Source: Trogon surrucura
Taxonomy: Eukaryota; Chordata; Aves; Trogoniformes; Trogonidae
Assembly: GCA_020746105.1 (NCBI GenBank)
Contig: CM036618.1
Location: 91,382,122 to 91,446,121, forward strand
Reading direction: 5' to 3'
DNA length: 64,000 nt
The first letter of the stretch is position 1. Each line of letters starts with the position of its first letter. The notes under the pieces are model-generated. The model did no database searches and was not told the DNA's origin. It saw only the letters and a list, made by a program, of their open reading frames with translations. Of this stretch, positions 60,201 to 64,000 are shown one piece after another. A program made the translations under genes and the position numbers.

Positions 60201-61598
60201 TTAAGCATCAGAAGTTTTAACAGATAAGGCCAGGGTTCAAACTATGGCCTGAGGGAAAACATGCCGTTTTAATAAAGCTGTAGAACTGGCTCTTTTGTCT
60301 GAGAATCATAATTATCAGCATTTTAAACCACAGCCATATTTGGCAATATGTGCTGATACCCTTCTGTGTTATGATGAGGAACCATGTGTGGTGTTTTGTG
60401 TGCCCAGAGTCAGAGATCTGTCCTGCTCACCACACTTTGTATTTCTGCTCATGACCTCGGTGTGGTTTCTTATGGGCAAAACTTGAGATTTGTCCTGTCA
60501 CTGCGATTTTAGCAGGGATGGGTCATTATGCAATTATGGGTCATTTTCTTTAATACACAAATTAAGCTAAATCAGCTTAATTACATTATATTTTTCCAGT
60601 CTGTCTGCGCCCTTAGCCTAGTGAAGGAATGTCATGTAGGAAGGGCTGTCCGCTCTGAACCTCTTATTTCCCCACATGTGCTGTGACAACAGCTCTTACT
60701 TGTATTGAGAACGCAAACCAGGATGTCAAACACAGTGTGTGGTGGTGAGAGAAACTAATGAACAAGGTCCATATTTGAAAGCTTAAATGTGCTGAAGCCA
60801 GTCAACACCTGAAGTTAAATCTGTGTAGTCTCTCTCTTCTCCATACCTCTGCGGCACGATTTTCTGGCACAAGAACCCAGCATAGACGTGGGTGATGGAT
60901 TTGCTTCAGCCCATCCTTCTGCCATCCTTATGTTGGGTAGTACTTTCCAAAGCTCTCCTTGCTGTACTGCTCGATGAGTATCTAAGTCATTTTGTCATGA
61001 TTGGTAGGAATTGGATGATCAGCTAAAGCCAGTTGGGAGGAAAAGTGAAAGAAGCAGGTGATGACCAGAGCTGAATGAGAAAGCACTCCTGCCAGACCCG
61101 TGCCTGTTCTCAAGCGTTAGCTCAGCATCCATCTGGGTTGGACATGACTTTGCACTCATTCAGGAGCACTAAGAGGACTGAGGCACACAGCAGGAGCCAC
61201 CACATCCCTACCAGCTACTGTGCCAGCATGTAACCCCTCTCCAAACAGCCTGCTGAGACTCCACCTGCACTTCTTTGCACTCATTCCAGAACCTATGGTT
61301 TTCCTCACCAACTGCTTCCTGGTTCAGCCATCTGTAGTGTCCGGTGGAAGAAATCTCAGAGTGCTCCTTCAACTATTTGGTCCCTGCTAATGTCAGCTCT
61401 CCAGTCATTTCCAGAGCACTGTTCAGCAGCTTCTTGCTTTTTAGGTACCTTCAGAAATGAGGTAGTCAGAGATGTTCAGCAGAATATTCCCCCTTTCCGT
61501 CCTTCACTGTGAATTGCTGATCATTTAATCTTCAGCCTGCCATTATTGGGGTTTTTTGATTTTACACAATCACGCGTCAACTAATCACATGTCAACTA
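57272..61598. other. Intergenic DNA without recognised features
   Basis: 4.3 kb. The longest frame (57564-58121, plus, 185 codons) has no recognisable domain and no supporting exon structure. No repeat family was identified. Confidence 0.55.
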
Positions 61599-62148
61599 AT
61601 CACAGAATAGTTGATGTTGGAAGGGACCTCTCAGGATGATCAAGTCTAACCCCTGCCTTGCTCAAAACAAGGTCAGCTAAAGTACTTTCAGTTGGCTTTT
61701 GAATATTGCTGAGGGTGGGGAATCCACAACCTCTCTGGGAAACCTGTGCCACTGTTTGGTCACCTTTACAGTAGTTATTTTCTTACATTTAAATGCAATT
61801 TATTGTAGTTCAATGTGTGACCATTGGCTCTTGTCCTTTCAGTGGGTACCACCACATTGCTGGCTTATGGCCAACTTCTAGTCTGCCAGGATGCCCAGGG
61901 CCGGCTTTCTTGCTGGTCAGCATTCTGCATCTACTGGTGCATGGGGTTATTCCTTCTCAGGGACAGGACCTTGCATTTCCCTTTTTTGAACTTCATAAGT
62001 TTCCTCTTAGCTCATTTCTCCAGCCTGTCACAGTCCCCCGGAATGGCACCAAAACCATCTGGTGTGTCAGCTACCCCTTCTGGTATTGTACCATCTGCAA
62101 ACCTGCTGATAGTGCAGTCTGCCTTATTATCTAGGGCATTAATGAAGA
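61599..62148 (-). mobile_element. CR1 LINE 3' fragment
   Basis: The 3' tail AATCACAGAATAGTTGATGT leads into GGAAGGGACCTCTCAGGATG and AACCCCTGCCTTGCTCAAAA. Further upstream on the minus strand are degraded CR1 ORF2 C-terminal codons, visible on the plus strand as CATCTGCAAACCTGCTGATA. The frame is broken, and it is older than the copies at 16484 and 25272. Confidence 0.9.
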
Positions 62149-64000
62149 AAAATCAGGTATTTGAAATGCTGCTAACTTTTATCCACTGCAAGTGCATTTT
62201 CTCATTTGAGCATTTTATTTATGAATATCCTGTTTGAAGAACGTAAATCCAAATGACTCTGATTATTCAACTTTGTGGTTTAGGTGTTAACATAAAGCCA
62301 TAAGATCAGTAAATGAATCATGACCCAATGAAGTTTGTAACAGAAAATTTCCAAGAAAGTAGTTTTGTTTTCAGGATGAAAACATTTAGAATAACACCAG
62401 GACTTATTTTTGACTGAAGTTTCTCCACAGGAATGGTCTGTTTTCTAAAGAGAATTTTGTGGCTAAAGAAGAGAACAAACATACAAAAAAACCCCAAAGG
62501 TTATATTAAAGGATACTCCTTAACACTGAAGTAAAACCTAGAAATGTTGGAAATAGGATGTTCCTAGACAAAGAAATACATACTTTATATATATATATAT
62601 ATATAAAAGATGTATATAAAAATGAAAGCAATTGTATTTTTGCTTTCCATCCAGCACAAGCATAGCCTAGCTTTGGCAACTGCTGAATATTGTACATGTT
62701 TTCATGCTATTATAGCTTCATTCTTTTGAAGCAAATGTGTGCAAAAGACAAGAGATGGATCTAAGATGGGGCAGTTGCAGCTTCATACGCAGACAAGCTT
62801 GTAAAACCCTTCTGTGTAAGAGGCAGAACAGCGGCTAGAGTTTGCACAAGGCCAAGAGCTCCCATCCTCTTTCCTAGCAGTAAACAAGGCCCCAAAATGT
62901 CTCTGGTAATGTCTCTGGTCTTCATTTCTGTCCTCTCACAATTGTCTTTTCTTTTTTGTCCCGTGCTTTCTAACACTTGTTATTGTGCTCAATTCTGGAT
63001 GAGAATGGGGTAAGATGTAGCTCTTGTTTGTTCCTTTTTGCGTTCACAGGCCGTGTTCCTGTTTGATTAGTGCTGTTTCCTTTTTCCTGTCCTTTGTTTA
63101 TTACTATAGCACATTTCCTGTTTATTGGTTTATAGTAACCAGACAAAAATACTGTTGTTTAGAACTTAGAGAGATCTCAGTCTTGGAAATGCTAGAGCTT
63201 CAACAACACAAAACATTTGAGTCTTACGCTCCTTCCTGATGTCTCGACTTCCTCCTCCTCACCACTCACCCCCTTACTTCCCAATTCTGCTCCCTGTGTC
63301 ATTGCACACCCCGTTTTTGCTTTTCACTCAGCTCAAACCCATTCAGTCACCCATCTTCTTATTTCTGGCAGTGGAAACTTAAGTATTTGGCAAGAAGGAG
63401 GGAAAAAACCACAGAAAGGGGCCATGGTGCAGACAGTGTAAACTTAAGCTTCACAGTGGCAAACCCTCTCATTCCAGCTTCACTGGTCAGAGAAACAAAG
63501 TTGGACGCTGCTCTCCATTGACAGGACATATGCAGAGAAAGCCAAACAAGTAAGTGAAACTGAGCCTATTGCTGGGCATCCACCAAAAGCTGGATTAAAA
63601 ATTCTAGATCTAAAAAAAGTAGAAATTTTGGTTTTGCTTCCTCACAAGGACATTTAGGGTTTACATTGTCAAGCTTCTTGCTATCATATTGAAGACTATT
63701 ACTTTTAAATTACTATTTTCCTTTTTAAGAAAAGCTCACATTCATATGTATCAGCCTGACAACAGCATCTGGAGCTTTACAAAAGCAGGACAATACAGAT
63801 AGTGCCCCAAATACCAGAAGATCCTACCAGGAGAGAGCAGTTTCTGCCTTTAGCACACTGGGATGCCACTGTTGACTCTGTGCCTGCAATTGCCACAAAT
63901 TTGATAAAAGTTTGGAAGCAAATTATCCTGTTTCCTTCATACATCAGCGCACCACACTAACATCCCCCAAATGTACACAGGCAAAGAAACTGGAAAACTG
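62149..64000. other. Intergenic DNA to the right window edge
   Basis: AT-rich, with one TA microsatellite (62586-62605). No gene or repeat was otherwise recognised. Confidence 0.55.
62586..62605. repeat. (TA)n microsatellite
   Basis: Ten alternating TA units in intergenic DNA. Confidence 0.9.

Overview
The window looks like bird nuclear DNA. It contains a split vertebrate gene with small exons and kilobase introns, two CpG-rich islands, many 3' fragments of CR1 LINEs (the dominant avian retrotransposon, with the typical ATTCTGTG-type 3' end), and endogenous-retrovirus LTRs. I cannot name the species from the sequence alone.

The left 39 kb is one gene on the minus strand, RMDN2 (regulator of microtubule dynamics 2, formerly FAM82A1). 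Nine coding exons could be assembled: 37954-38402, 30873-31068, 29787-29889, 27132-27192, 13919-13994, 12182-12259, 3584-3682, 1824-1877 and 1655-1735. Every junction has AG/GT splice sites and compatible phases, giving 1197 nt or 399 codons. The last ~17 codons expected by comparison with mammalian RMDN2 were not found and probably lie beyond the left edge. Transcription probably starts in a CpG island at about 38.56-39.33 kb, through a non-coding first exon that splices to an acceptor 12 nt upstream of the ATG. The introns hold CR1 fragments of several ages, a decayed CR1/L3-type reverse-transcriptase segment (about 21.9-24.2 kb), and a small CpG-rich patch with a perfect YY1-type site at 16.27 kb. 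That patch is a candidate internal promoter.

The right 25 kb (39.3-64 kb) holds no protein gene I can recognise. It contains a second, orphan CpG island (about 45.99-46.70 kb), four CR1 fragments at three loci, a CR1 split by an ERVL-like LTR insertion (56.36-57.14 kb), and two related ~0.4 kb solo LTRs in opposite orientation (52.93-53.33 and 53.69-54.07 kb). Each solo LTR is flanked by its own perfect 6-bp target-site duplication. The rest is AT-rich intergenic DNA.

There are no tRNA or rRNA genes, CRISPR arrays or operons, and I found no convincing new coding system. The most interesting items are the internal CpG/YY1 patch, the inverted solo-LTR pair, the orphan CpG island, and the run of frame-neutral exons that encodes the C-terminal part of RMDN2.
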